Both the position numbers and the translations under genes were made by a program. Positions 1 through 12,937 of a stretch of 32,073 bases of DNA are shown one piece after another (position 1 is the stretch's first letter; every line of letters starts with the position of its first letter). The stretch covers positions 1 to 32,073 of the forward strand of contig NZ_WRPR01000100.1 of the NCBI RefSeq assembly GCF_010367455.1, read 5' to 3'. Origin of the DNA: Candidatus Laterigemmans baculatus. GTDB lineage: Bacteria > Planctomycetota > Planctomycetia > Pirellulales > Pirellulaceae. Under the pieces are notes generated by a model, which was not told the DNA's origin, did no database searches, and saw only the letters and a program-made list of their open reading frames with translations.

Positions 1-552
1 TTTATCTGCGTTCTCCGCGTGATCTGCGGTCGTTGTCTTTTCTGGACCGAGCAATCGGCTGGCGATGCAGCGTGGTGGCGATTGCAGCGTGGGAAGTTGG
101 ACCACGGATAACGCGGATGTCGCAGATGGGAGTGTGCGTGTCCTTCTGGCATATCTGCGTTCTCCGCGTGATTTGCGGTCGTTGTCTTTTCTGGACCGAG
201 CAAACGGCTGGCGATGCAGCGTAGTGGCGATTGCAGCGTGGGAGGTTGGACCACGGATAACGCGGATGTCGCAGATGGGAGTGTGCGTGTCCTTCTGGCA
301 TATCTGCGTTCTCCGCGTGATCTGCGGTCGTGGTCCTTCCTGGACCGAGCAGACGGTTGGGGAGGCAGGATGGTGGCGATTGCAGCGTGGGAAGTTGGAC
401 CACGGATAACGCGGATGTCGCAGATGGGAGTGTGCGTGTCCTTCTGGACTATCTGCGTTCTCCGTGTGATCTGCGGTCGCTGTCTTTACTGGATTGAGAA
501 GACGGTCGGGGATGCAGGGGGGGGGAGGTTGCAGCGGGAGACGCTTGACCAC
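1..552. repeat. 149-bp tandem repeat, about 3.7 copies, with internal inverted arms
   Basis: The word ATCTGCGTTCTCCG recurs at 4, 153, 302 and (one change) 451, exactly 149 bp apart, and GACCACGGATAACGCGGATG recurs at 100, 249 and 398. The fourth copy decays after about 550. The period is not a multiple of three, so the open frames across it are not coding. Each unit holds a 28-bp arm (4-31, 153-180, 302-329, 451-478) and a roughly 80% reverse-complementary arm (100-127, 249-276, 398-425), so arm pairs such as 249-276 and 302-329 could fold around a 25-nt loop. The array runs off the left edge of the window. Confidence 0.9.
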
Positions 553-652
553 TTCCGATAGTGATCTCGCGTGCAGGTCTGGCCGCGTTGGCTAGTCTCT
601 CTGGTGGCTCGGGCTTTTTGCTTTGGGTCCTACCCTGGAAAAGGTGCGTCGG

Positions 653-1039
653 ATGTCGAGTGAATTTCTTTATCAGGATCTGAGTGAGGCAATTATTGGG
701 GCGGCCATGAAGGTGCTAAACAGACTTCGTCCAGGATTGGATGAGAAGATTTACGAGAACGCCTTGGTCATCGAGCTTCAAAGACGTGGACATCGCATCG
801 AGCAGCAGCGACAGTTCTCAGTCCATTATGAAGGAGAGTGGATCGGTACACTCATTCCGGATCTCCTGGTCGATGAACTCGTGATTGTCGACCCGAAAGT
901 CGTTGCTGCGTTTACCGAAACTCACATGGCTCAAATGCTCGGCTACCTCAACATCACCGAGATGCAACTCGCTCTGCTTTTGAACTTCAAACGCTATAAG
1001 CTGGAGTGGAAACGTGTCGTTCGCTCGGCTCTCGCTTGA
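653..1039 (+). CDS. GxxExxY-family protein (PD-(D/E)XK nuclease-like, PDDEXK_3)
   Basis: A 128-residue protein of the GxxExxY family, which belongs to the PD-(D/E)XK nuclease superfamily; the cellular role of the family is not established. The family signature appears as GLDEKIYENAL near residues 28-38. The nuclease-like core follows as PDLLVDELVIVDPK, with Asp-Pro-Lys where most relatives, as I recall them, have Glu-x-Lys. The ATG at 653 is chosen because GGAAAAGG lies about 8 nt upstream and the length matches the family; a TTG at 623 would add ten unsupported residues. The gene sits about 100 bp after the 149-bp repeat array and converges on the ABC exporter with 49 bp between stops. Family assignment is firm; enzymatic activity is an inference. 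Confidence 0.85.
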   Translation: MSSEFLYQDLSEAIIGAAMKVLNRLRPGLDEKIYENALVIELQRRGHRIEQQRQFSVHYEGEWIGTLIPDLLVDELVIVDPKVVAAFTETHMAQMLGYLNITEMQLALLLNFKRYKLEWKRVVRSALA

Positions 1040-1088
1040 GGGATACCCAGGGCTGCCACATTGCGGCTCCTTGCGCGCGAGAATTGAT

Positions 1089-3035
1089 TTACTTGGCGAC
1101 AGGTGATTCGTTGCTGGCCATTTGGAGGTGGACCATGTCTCGGTAGCGGCCGTTGCGGATCAATAGCTCGGCGTGCGTGCCGACTTCGAGGATCCGGCCA
1201 TTCTCGAGCACGACGATCTGATCGGCTCCGGCGATGGTGCTGAGCCGGTGAGCGATGACGAAGGCGGTCCGATCTTTCAATAGCACCGCGAGGCTCTCTT
1301 GGATCAAGCGTTCGCTCTCGCTGTCCAAGTTGCTCGTCGCTTCGTCGAGGATCAAGATCTTGGGGTCGGCCAGGATTGCGCGAGCGATGGCCAGTCGCTG
1401 CCGCTGGCCGCCGGAGAGTTTGACGCCCCGCTCGCCGATCCACGAATCGAACCCTTCGGGCAACCGCTCGATGAATTCGGTTGCCGCAGCCGCTTCGGCA
1501 GCGGCATAAACGTCCTGGTCGCTGGCTCCACGACGCGCGTAGGCGATGTTGTCGCGGATCGTGCCGTCGAACAAAAACACGTCCTGCTCGACGATCCCCA
1601 GCAGCCGCCGGTAACTCTCCAGTTCGATATCGCGGAGATCCCGGCCGTCGAGCTGGATCGATCCGGCAGTGGGATCGTAAAAGCGTGCGATCAGATTCGT
1701 AAGCGTCGTCTTCCCTGCCCCGCTCCGACCCACCAAGGCGACGGTTTGCCCCGCTCGGACGGTCAAGTTCAGGTCTTGGAGGACCGCAGCCTCGGTTCCT
1801 GGATAGGAGAAGTTCACGCCGCGGATCGAGATCTCGCCTCGGACTTCGCCGCGGCGGAGCGTCACGGCCCCGGGACGCGTCGGTAGTTCCCGGTCCTGCT
1901 CGAGCACATCCAGGACGCGGTCCAGCCCCGCGAGGTTGTTTTGGAAAGTGACGGCGCTGCCGGCCAACGTCGCCAGCGGATCGAGCAGCATCGTCAGGTA
2001 GACCAAAAACATCATCAGATCGCCGAGCGTCAACTCGCCGTTGAGAATCTGGTAACCGCCGTAGAGCAACAGGCCGGTCGAGGCGAGTGGGATCAAGACC
2101 TCCCAGACGATCTCGATCGTCCGCGTCCACCACCACGTGAACAGCTGTTGGCGGACCATGAAGTCCCCTTCGCGGACGAAGCGGCCGGTCTCGCTGCGGT
2201 CGCGGGCAAAGGTCCGGACGACTCGAATGCCACCAAATGTCTCGGTCGCCCCGCTGTCGATCGCCTGCCGCTGGCGGCGAATGTCGCGATACAGCGGCCG
2301 GACGCGGGAGATCCAGGTGCGGTGGGAGAACCAGACCGCCGGCAGCAACAGCAGCCCACCAACCATCAACTTCCAATCGACCAGCGTGAGGATGATCAGG
2401 CTGCCGATGAATTGAATGATCGCTCGCCACGGATTGTAGAGCATGCTGAAGATCAGGTCGGCGACGCCTCCCGCATCCTCGCGAATCAGGCTTGCCACAC
2501 CGCCGCTCTTGAGGCTGTAGACATCGCCCAGCGGCAGCCGGATGGCATGCTGAAACACATGCCGGCGAATCGAGACCTGCGTCTGATTGACCGTCTTCGT
2601 CGCCAGCCACCGTCCCCACAGATTGATTCCCGTGGCGATTACGGTCACGACCGTCACCAGCACCGCGATCGCCACCAGCAACCCCATCGGGTCGCTCGGC
2701 AGCGGCCAGCCTTGCAGAAAATCGGGAAGCGGCCGAGGCGGGTCGGTCAGCACCGAATCGATCGCCAGCTTGGTCCCCGCCGGAGGTATCAACCGCAGCA
2801 GCACGGCGACGGTCAGAATCACCAGCGAGGCGACCACCTGGTGACGGTGGCCGCGAAGCAATCGCCAAAACTCGCCGAACAGTTCGAGGAACCCCCGCTG
2901 TCGCTCTCCGAGCTTCCGCGAACCGCCCGCTCCGCTGCCATGCGGCGAAGCGGGGACGGGCTCTTTCGACCGCTGGCGCTCGCGCACCTTTTGGCGGTAC
3001 TTCGAAAAACGGCTACGGGATGACTGTGCGGGCAT
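1089..3035 (-). CDS. ABC exporter half-transporter (MsbA/MdlB-like), fused TMD-NBD
   Basis: A 648-residue type-I ABC exporter subunit that would dimerise in the inner membrane and use ATP to move a lipid, drug or peptide outward; the substrate cannot be read from sequence. A basic cytoplasmic N-terminus (1-60) precedes a transmembrane domain with hydrophobic segments near 66-85, 117-137, 205-235 and 305-355. The nucleotide-binding domain has Walker A GRSGAGKTT (436-444), Q-loop VEQD (482-485), signature LSGGQ (540-544), Walker B ILILDEAT (560-567) and H-loop AHRLST (595-600), all intact. The ATG at 3035 was taken as the start. It is probably a single-gene unit, since the DUF1501 gene upstream on the same strand is separated by a repeat element. 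Confidence 0.93.
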   Translation of the reverse strand: MPAQSSRSRFSKYRQKVRERQRSKEPVPASPHGSGAGGSRKLGERQRGFLELFGEFWRLLRGHRHQVVASLVILTVAVLLRLIPPAGTKLAIDSVLTDPPRPLPDFLQGWPLPSDPMGLLVAIAVLVTVVTVIATGINLWGRWLATKTVNQTQVSIRRHVFQHAIRLPLGDVYSLKSGGVASLIREDAGGVADLIFSMLYNPWRAIIQFIGSLIILTLVDWKLMVGGLLLLPAVWFSHRTWISRVRPLYRDIRRQRQAIDSGATETFGGIRVVRTFARDRSETGRFVREGDFMVRQQLFTWWWTRTIEIVWEVLIPLASTGLLLYGGYQILNGELTLGDLMMFLVYLTMLLDPLATLAGSAVTFQNNLAGLDRVLDVLEQDRELPTRPGAVTLRRGEVRGEISIRGVNFSYPGTEAAVLQDLNLTVRAGQTVALVGRSGAGKTTLTNLIARFYDPTAGSIQLDGRDLRDIELESYRRLLGIVEQDVFLFDGTIRDNIAYARRGASDQDVYAAAEAAAATEFIERLPEGFDSWIGERGVKLSGGQRQRLAIARAILADPKILILDEATSNLDSESERLIQESLAVLLKDRTAFVIAHRLSTIAGADQIVVLENGRILEVGTHAELLIRNGRYRDMVHLQMASNESPVAK

Positions 3036-3090
3036 GCATCATTGGTAGAATCCCCACGGCCCGGCGGCAAGCGGGGCGGGGAGCAATCTT

Positions 3091-3226
3091 ACCCTCCCCC
3101 CGGGAGGGTCAGGCTCTTAGGCCCGGGGAGGGCCCGCCGCAACGGTGAACTTCACTTGCGGCGCAGTCGTTGGGGATCGCTCTCCCTCCCCTCGCTGACG
3201 CTCGACTCTCCCGGGGGGAGGGTGGC
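3091..3226. repeat. Dispersed palindromic element, copy 1 (inverted relative to copy 3)
   Basis: About 136 bp bounded by two hairpins of the form ACCCTCCC...GGGAGGGT (3091-3109 and about 3207-3224). The reverse complement of its interior closely matches the interior of the copy at 30299-30430, including GTCGAGCGTCAGCGAGGGGA and CAACGACTGC, and both contain TTCACCGTTGCGG. It lies after the DUF1501 stop. No coding potential and no clear target-site duplication are visible. Confidence 0.8.
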
Positions 3227-3271
3227 GTATCAGACTTTTTTAAAGCGTCTTGCGCCTCATACGCAGCGGAT

Positions 3272-4741
3272 TCAGCTGAGCAGCTTGGTCACCGCGTGGG
3301 CTTTGACCAGTTCCCGCGGCTGGTTCAAGTGGTTGTAGACCATGGTTTCGGGGTCGATCCCGAAACTGTGGTAGATCGTTGCCAGCAGTTCGCCCGGGTA
3401 GACCGGATCTTCCAGCGGCGCGCTGGCCGTCTTGTCACTCTTGCCGTGGACGTATCCACGTTTGGTTCCCGCTCCGGCGATGATCCCGGTGTAGCAGTAG
3501 GGCCAGTGGTCGCGGCCATCGTCGCTGTTCCCATTGCCGCTGGTGCTGACGCCCCGCTGCGGGCTGCGGCCGAATTCGCCGACGGCGACGACCAGCGTAT
3601 CCTCGAGCATCCCCCGCTCGTCGAGGTCCTCAAGCAATGCGGAAAGACCGGCGTCGAGCATCGGCGCTGACTGGTTCCGCATCCGCTCGGTCAGCCCGGT
3701 GTGATGGTCCCACGAATGGTTGTCGCTGTTGGCGACTTTCGGCCAAATCACCTCGACCACCCGCGTCCCCGCTTCGACCAGTCGCCGTGCTAGCAAGCAG
3801 CTTTGGCCAAACGTGTTGCGTCCGTAGCGTTCCCGCATCGCGACCGTCTCGGCTTCGAGGTTGAACGCTTCGCGGGCGCGACCCGAAACGACCAGCGAGA
3901 GTGCCTGGTCGTAGTACTCGTCCAGTTCGAACGACTCGACCGCTTGGTTGATCTCGGGCATCTGGGCGTTGAGCAGCTCGCGGAGTTTTGCCCGCCGCTG
4001 CAGCCGGATGCTGAACACCTCGGGCCGGAGCCGCAGATCGTCGATCTTGATCCGGCTCATCTTGTCCATATCCATATCGTCGCCGTCGGGATACAGCGTG
4101 TACGGATCGTACGCCTTGCCGAGGAAGCCGGCGGTGCCCCCTTTGCCGACGACGTTGGACTCTTGGAGCGGCCGGGGCAGCATGACGAACGGCAGCATCG
4201 GTTCGTCGAGTGGCCGCAGGCGGATCAAGTTGCTGCCGAAATTCGGGAAATCCTTGGGGCTTGGCGGCTCCAGTTGCCCCGACGGGCTGACCTTGTCGGT
4301 CGTGTAGCCCGTCATCATCTGGTAGATCGCCGCGGTGTGGTTGAACAAGCCGTTGGGCGTATAGCTCATCGACCGGATCATCGTGAAGCGATCGTTGATC
4401 TGGGCCAGACGCGGCAGGTTCTCGGTGAATTGGATCCCGGGAATCTTGGTGCTGATCGGCTTGAAGGCGCTCTGAACGTTGTCGGGGACGTTTTCCTTGG
4501 GGTCCCACAGGTCGATGTGGCTCGGACCGCCCTGCAGATAGACCATGATGATGCTTTTGGCCTTGCCCCAGCCGGGACCGCCGCCGATCGCCGCTTCAGC
4601 CGCTCGAGCTCGCAAGTTGAGCATCGATCCGAGCGACAGGCCGAGCGTGCCAGCTCCACCGACCCGCAGGAAATCGCGGCGGGACGGCCGCAAATGCGGA
4701 TCACATAAATCGCGAGCGACCGGACCTTTGAAGGATAACAT
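3272..4741 (-). CDS. Tat-exported DUF1501 protein
   Basis: A 489-residue DUF1501 (PF07394) protein, a family with an alkaline-phosphatase/sulfatase-like fold that is greatly expanded in planctomycetes; no reaction is established. The N-terminus has a Tat signal with SRRDFLRV at 20-27 followed by a Gly/Leu-rich stretch and an ARA cleavage-like region near 44-48, so export in folded form is expected. Family motifs include [14 protein letters not shown] near 69-82, the GEFGRSP block, and [17 protein letters not shown] in the C-terminal third. It lies 282 bp downstream of the cytochrome/DUF1549/DUF1553 gene on the same strand. That pairing recurs in planctomycetes and suggests a shared outer-compartment function. 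ATG at 4741 is the first Met before the Tat motif. Confidence 0.92.
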   Translation of the reverse strand: MLSFKGPVARDLCDPHLRPSRRDFLRVGGAGTLGLSLGSMLNLRARAAEAAIGGGPGWGKAKSIIMVYLQGGPSHIDLWDPKENVPDNVQSAFKPISTKIPGIQFTENLPRLAQINDRFTMIRSMSYTPNGLFNHTAAIYQMMTGYTTDKVSPSGQLEPPSPKDFPNFGSNLIRLRPLDEPMLPFVMLPRPLQESNVVGKGGTAGFLGKAYDPYTLYPDGDDMDMDKMSRIKIDDLRLRPEVFSIRLQRRAKLRELLNAQMPEINQAVESFELDEYYDQALSLVVSGRAREAFNLEAETVAMRERYGRNTFGQSCLLARRLVEAGTRVVEVIWPKVANSDNHSWDHHTGLTERMRNQSAPMLDAGLSALLEDLDERGMLEDTLVVAVGEFGRSPQRGVSTSGNGNSDDGRDHWPYCYTGIIAGAGTKRGYVHGKSDKTASAPLEDPVYPGELLATIYHSFGIDPETMVYNHLNQPRELVKAHAVTKLLS

Positions 4742-4813
4742 CGTCGGCTCCGAGGATGGCGGACGCGACGGACGCAGTTGTCCATCGCAGGGGAATACGA
4801 GACACGATCTCCT

Positions 4814-4836
4814 GAGCCGTAGGCGCTAGCCTCGGT
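4814..4836. repeat. Short GCTAGC-centred repeat, related to 19897-19919
   Basis: GAGCCGTAGGCGCTAGCCTC aligns without gaps to GAGCCGACGGCGCTAGCCGC at 19897, with a few mismatches. It is a short dispersed motif in the gap upstream of the DUF1501 gene. Function unknown. Confidence 0.55.
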
Positions 4837-4858
4837 CAGAACACTCTGTTTCACCATT

Positions 4859-4986
4859 ACCCTCCCCTCGGGAGGGTCGGGCTCTCAGGCCCGGGGAGGG
4901 CCAGCTGAATCCAGGGGTGTGGAAGCTCTACGTCGCGCGTCGCCCTCCCCGCTCGTCCCTCGCGACCCTCCCGGGAGGAGGGTGGC
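4859..4986. repeat. Dispersed palindromic element, copy 2
   Basis: This copy shares its outer hairpins with copies 1 and 3: ACCCTCCCCTCGGGAGGGT at 4859-4877 and GACCCTCCCGGGAGGAGGGT near 4964-4983. The block CCCTCCCCGCTCGT is shared with copy 3, and GGCTCTCAGGCCCGGGGAGG resembles copy 1. The middle (about 4905-4940) has diverged from both. It lies between the DUF1501 gene and the giant cytochrome gene. Confidence 0.75.
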
Positions 4987-4995
4987 GGCTCAGGG

Positions 4996-5010
4996 GGTTC
5001 TGACAGAACC
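4996..5010 (-). terminator. Small palindrome after the giant cytochrome gene
   Basis: GGTTCTGACAGAACC is a perfect 7-bp inverted repeat around one base, 14 bp past the stop at 5024. No T-run follows on the minus strand, so it is at best a weak or Rho-assisted terminator. Confidence 0.25.
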
Positions 5011-5023
5011 GAGCGGGCAGCGC

Positions 5024-10288
<5,265 letters not shown>

Positions 10289-10666
10289 GAGGCGGAGCTC
10301 CGGTGTCAAACAAAGGTCGGGGTCTGACACCGCCGATCCTCCCCGCGGCCGACCGAGCTGCAAACAACTGGCGGGCGTGTGGGGGGTAGCTCGTTTGAAA
10401 ACCGCATGCGGAAACGAGCGGGCGGGACCGTGGCCTGCACGGCATACCGTTCAAGCTAAGGCCGCCTGCCGCCGCTGTCAAACTTTTCCCCACTCTTACG
10501 TCAGCCCGCAGACTCGCCGTGACCGTCACGACTCGGTCGCTCGAGCAATTCCCTGCGGTGAGGGGATACCGATCGTCCGATACGACAGGTACCACCGGAC
10601 CCCCACGATGGCGGAGGGTCGGTGGCCGGACTGATGTTGCCGATCGTTCCCGCGGAGCTTCCTGAG
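10289..10666. other. Divergent intergenic region with a nested inverted repeat
   Basis: This 378-bp gap separates two divergent genes and should hold both promoters, though I see no convincing -35/-10 pair. Its clearest structure is at 10389-10419: GCTCGTTT and AAACGAGC arms (8 bp) flank a perfect 10-bp palindrome CCGCATGCGG at 10402-10411, which could be a regulator site or a transcribed stem. A Shine-Dalgarno GGAG at 10654-10657 serves the plus-strand gene. Nothing else is recognised. Confidence 0.4.
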
Positions 10667-11689
10667 ATGGCCCCTCAACCAATCTTGGCGACCGCCTGCA
10701 TCGTAGCGCTGCTGTTGGCAGCCCCCGGCTGCGGGCCGCGGATTCGCGTCACCGCCAATCCGACCGTCGAGACGAACGGCATTCGCTACTACCGCCCCAA
10801 GCCCTACCTGAAAGTGGTTCCGGCCGAGATCCAGGTCGCCAAAGATGCTTCTCGCATCGAGCCGGGACTGGTGACGATCACTCTCGAGTATCTGCCCGAC
10901 TTCACCGAAGAGTATGCGGTCGACGTGCGGCCGGGACTGGGGCTGGCCGATGTTTCGTTGACGCTCGAAGACGGCTGGAATTTGACCGAGATCAATCAGG
11001 AACTGGACAGCCAAACCGACGAAAATCTCTCGGCTGCCGGTGATCTGATCAAAGCTGTCAGCGGAATCGTGCCGACCGCCGCCGAGGCGAGCGAGGCGCC
11101 GGAGATCGAGTTCACCGTTCCCGCGACCGACGTGCCGCTGGGGTTCTACGAATCGGTGATCGGCCGCGACCCGAGCGGTCGCAAACGGTTGTATGGTTTT
11201 CGCTACGTCGGCTTTCTGCCCTACCAGTCGTGTCCGACCTTGATGGGCGGGGTCGAACGAGCCTGCTGCGGCGATCCAAACTCACCGCTGTACGGGTTGA
11301 CGTTCGAGGGGGGGCGGATGGTTTTCAAACCGCTGCTGGCGATGGCGGTTCCACCGGAGCACGCGGCGGTGACGACTTCCATCGCAACCGCCCAGCCGAT
11401 GCACGTTGCCCCACCGGCCCCCGAGCCGATGGCGGCCCCCGAGCCGATGGCGGCCGCATCGCGGATTGAACTCGATCTGCGGGACGAGTTGCAGCGGAGT
11501 TATCCGTCGGTCCGCAGCGTTCACGCGGAGTGGGAAAACCGCGAGGCGAGCGAAGTCCTCCGCGTGCGAGTGCGGATGGAGCCGGACGTGGCGGGCGACG
11601 CGGTTGCGAACGAGTCGATCCGGCGCCTGGCTCTCGAGCGGCTCGGCGATTGGCTGCCGCGGGCAGTGGCCGACGTCGAAGTCGAATGA
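10667..11689 (+). CDS. Predicted lipoprotein of unknown function
   Basis: A 340-residue protein I do not recognise. The ATG at 10667 has GGAG 9 nt upstream and gives a classic lipoprotein leader: ILATACIVALLLAAPGC, with the putative lipidated Cys at residue 22. Upstream GTG and ATG codons (10622, 10634) would place extra residues before the leader. The mature region is largely beta-like. It has a cysteine-bearing segment (SCPTLMGGVERACCGDP) near residues 188-204, then a Pro/Ala linker encoding EPMAAPEPMAA from an 18-bp tandem duplication near 11419-11454, and a charged C-terminal domain of about 75 residues. The next gene begins 12 nt after its stop, so the two are probably co-transcribed. 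Confidence 0.7.
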   Translation: MAPQPILATACIVALLLAAPGCGPRIRVTANPTVETNGIRYYRPKPYLKVVPAEIQVAKDASRIEPGLVTITLEYLPDFTEEYAVDVRPGLGLADVSLTLEDGWNLTEINQELDSQTDENLSAAGDLIKAVSGIVPTAAEASEAPEIEFTVPATDVPLGFYESVIGRDPSGRKRLYGFRYVGFLPYQSCPTLMGGVERACCGDPNSPLYGLTFEGGRMVFKPLLAMAVPPEHAAVTTSIATAQPMHVAPPAPEPMAAPEPMAAASRIELDLRDELQRSYPSVRSVHAEWENREASEVLRVRVRMEPDVAGDAVANESIRRLALERLGDWLPRAVADVEVE

Positions 11690-11701
11690 GGTGCCGGTTC
11701 C

Positions 11702-12859
11702 TTGTCCACAACGTACCCGGTCGACGCGGCCGATCTCGAAGGACTGACGCTCGACGATCTGCGAAAGCTGCAGCGGAGCCTCGAGCGCCAGGCGGCGAAG
11801 CGAGACGCGGCAAACCTGTTGGCCGTCGGGTTCGGGCCCAAGCTGCGGGGCGGAACATTCCTCCCCGGCTTAGCGGCTCGCTTCGTCGTCCGGCAGAAGC
11901 AAGCCGCGGTTCCCGAACCGCGGCGGATCCCTCCGGTCGCCCGCGTGCGGCTGCGTCACCCGTCCACTGGCAAGTTCCGCAAGCTGGAGTTCACCACCGA
12001 CATCGTCGAAGGCGCTCCGCCGCGTCCGGTCGGGGTTCGCTTGTTCGACCGCCGCGAAGTGGCGACCGCCGCAGTCGTGCTCCGCTGGACCACCCGCACT
12101 CCGACTCCGCCACCGCCGAGCCGTGACGATCCGGACGACCCTCGTTGGCGGTGGGGGCTGCTGACGGTCGCCCACCTCTTTGAGCGGCGCCGCTCCGGTG
12201 CTGACGTCGTCAATCCTCGGGCACCCCGATCACAGGGACCCCGATCTCAGGGACCCCAACCACGGGCACCCCAACCTCGGGCAGAACGGGCGATCGTGTG
12301 CGGCGAGGGGCCTCGGTTGATCGAAGGCAGCCTGGTCGCTGCGGGCCGCTTGCCGGGTGGGCCGGACGCGGCCGTGGTCGAGACGGGACTCGACCGTCTG
12401 TGGCTGAGCGGCTTTCTGCCCCAGCCCGCGGCGGGGCCGCTGCGGTCCGCCGAGCCGGATGAGCTGTCGCAGTGGATTCGCGAAGGAGCGAGCGGGTATG
12501 TGCATGGGCCCGGCACGATCGAGCGGTGGCGATTTGCGATGTATCTGCCGCAGCTGACGATTCCCTCGCTCGGCCGCCTCGACCATCTGGTGCAGTACAT
12601 CGCCGACGATTCACCCGGCCCTTCAGCGGGCTCCACGGCAGGCCCGAAACCGCCCCGCCCTGCTCCGTTTGGCCCTGCTCCGTTCGGCCCGGGCAGTTCG
12701 GGAGCGGCGGTGGTCGCTGGAGGCGTGCCGCTAGGGATCCAAGTCGCCGCCGAGAGCCCGGGATTTCGCACCGGCTACGCGCAAACTTTCACCGCGATCG
12801 CGCCGTGGCTGGAAAAGACGCTCGGCGCAACGGAGGTCGCGCTAGTGCGAGTGGTTTGA
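11702..12859 (+). CDS. Probable trypsin-like (chymotrypsin-fold) serine protease
   Basis: A 385-residue protein whose core resembles S1-type peptidases. A trypsin-like triad can be proposed: His158 in LLTVAHLF, Asp222 in PDAAVV and Ser333 in GSSGAAVV. The N-terminal part, with VGFGPKLRGG and then a positively charged strand and FTTDIVEG, resembles the entry region of bacterial trypsin-like proteins. Between His and Asp lies a minisatellite insert (PRSQGPRSQG, about 12225-12285), and just before the Ser a PAPFGPAPFGP duplication. No signal peptide is seen. There is no in-frame ATG near the N-terminus, so TTG at 11702 is used, with GAGG about 10 nt upstream. Fold assignment is an inference from motifs and spacing, not a firm family match. 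Confidence 0.6.
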   Translation: MSTTYPVDAADLEGLTLDDLRKLQRSLERQAAKRDAANLLAVGFGPKLRGGTFLPGLAARFVVRQKQAAVPEPRRIPPVARVRLRHPSTGKFRKLEFTTDIVEGAPPRPVGVRLFDRREVATAAVVLRWTTRTPTPPPPSRDDPDDPRWRWGLLTVAHLFERRRSGADVVNPRAPRSQGPRSQGPQPRAPQPRAERAIVCGEGPRLIEGSLVAAGRLPGGPDAAVVETGLDRLWLSGFLPQPAAGPLRSAEPDELSQWIREGASGYVHGPGTIERWRFAMYLPQLTIPSLGRLDHLVQYIADDSPGPSAGSTAGPKPPRPAPFGPAPFGPGSSGAAVVAGGVPLGIQVAAESPGFRTGYAQTFTAIAPWLEKTLGATEVALVRVV

Positions 12860-12927
12860 CATAGTCGCCTTTCGCTCCGCGAAAGTTGCGCAGAATCGCT
12901 ACTTTCGCGGAGCGAAAGGCGACTATG
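12860..12927. repeat. Perfect 27-bp inverted repeat, likely bidirectional terminator/REP element
   Basis: Arms 12860-12886 and 12901-12927 are exact reverse complements over 27 bp around a 14-nt loop. Each arm also contains its own small palindrome (CTTTCG...CGAAAG). The element fills the gap between two converging genes (stops at 12859 and 12938), a typical place for a two-way transcription stop. There is no long T-run, so it may instead be a REP-like mobile palindrome. Confidence 0.85.
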
Positions 12928-12937
12928 GCGACTCTGT

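Noticed and set aside
1-552. Small open frames and possible CRISPR array in the 149-bp repeats
   Set aside because: The period is not a multiple of three and the whole unit repeats, so there are no unique spacers between short repeats and no stable reading frame.
994-2868. Long minus-strand frame overlapping the ABC exporter
   Set aside because: Arg- and Pro-rich product without any motif, in a shifted frame of the real exporter gene.
3091-3226. Insertion sequence remnant
   Set aside because: No transposase frame and no target-site duplication are visible, so only a non-coding dispersed element is supported.
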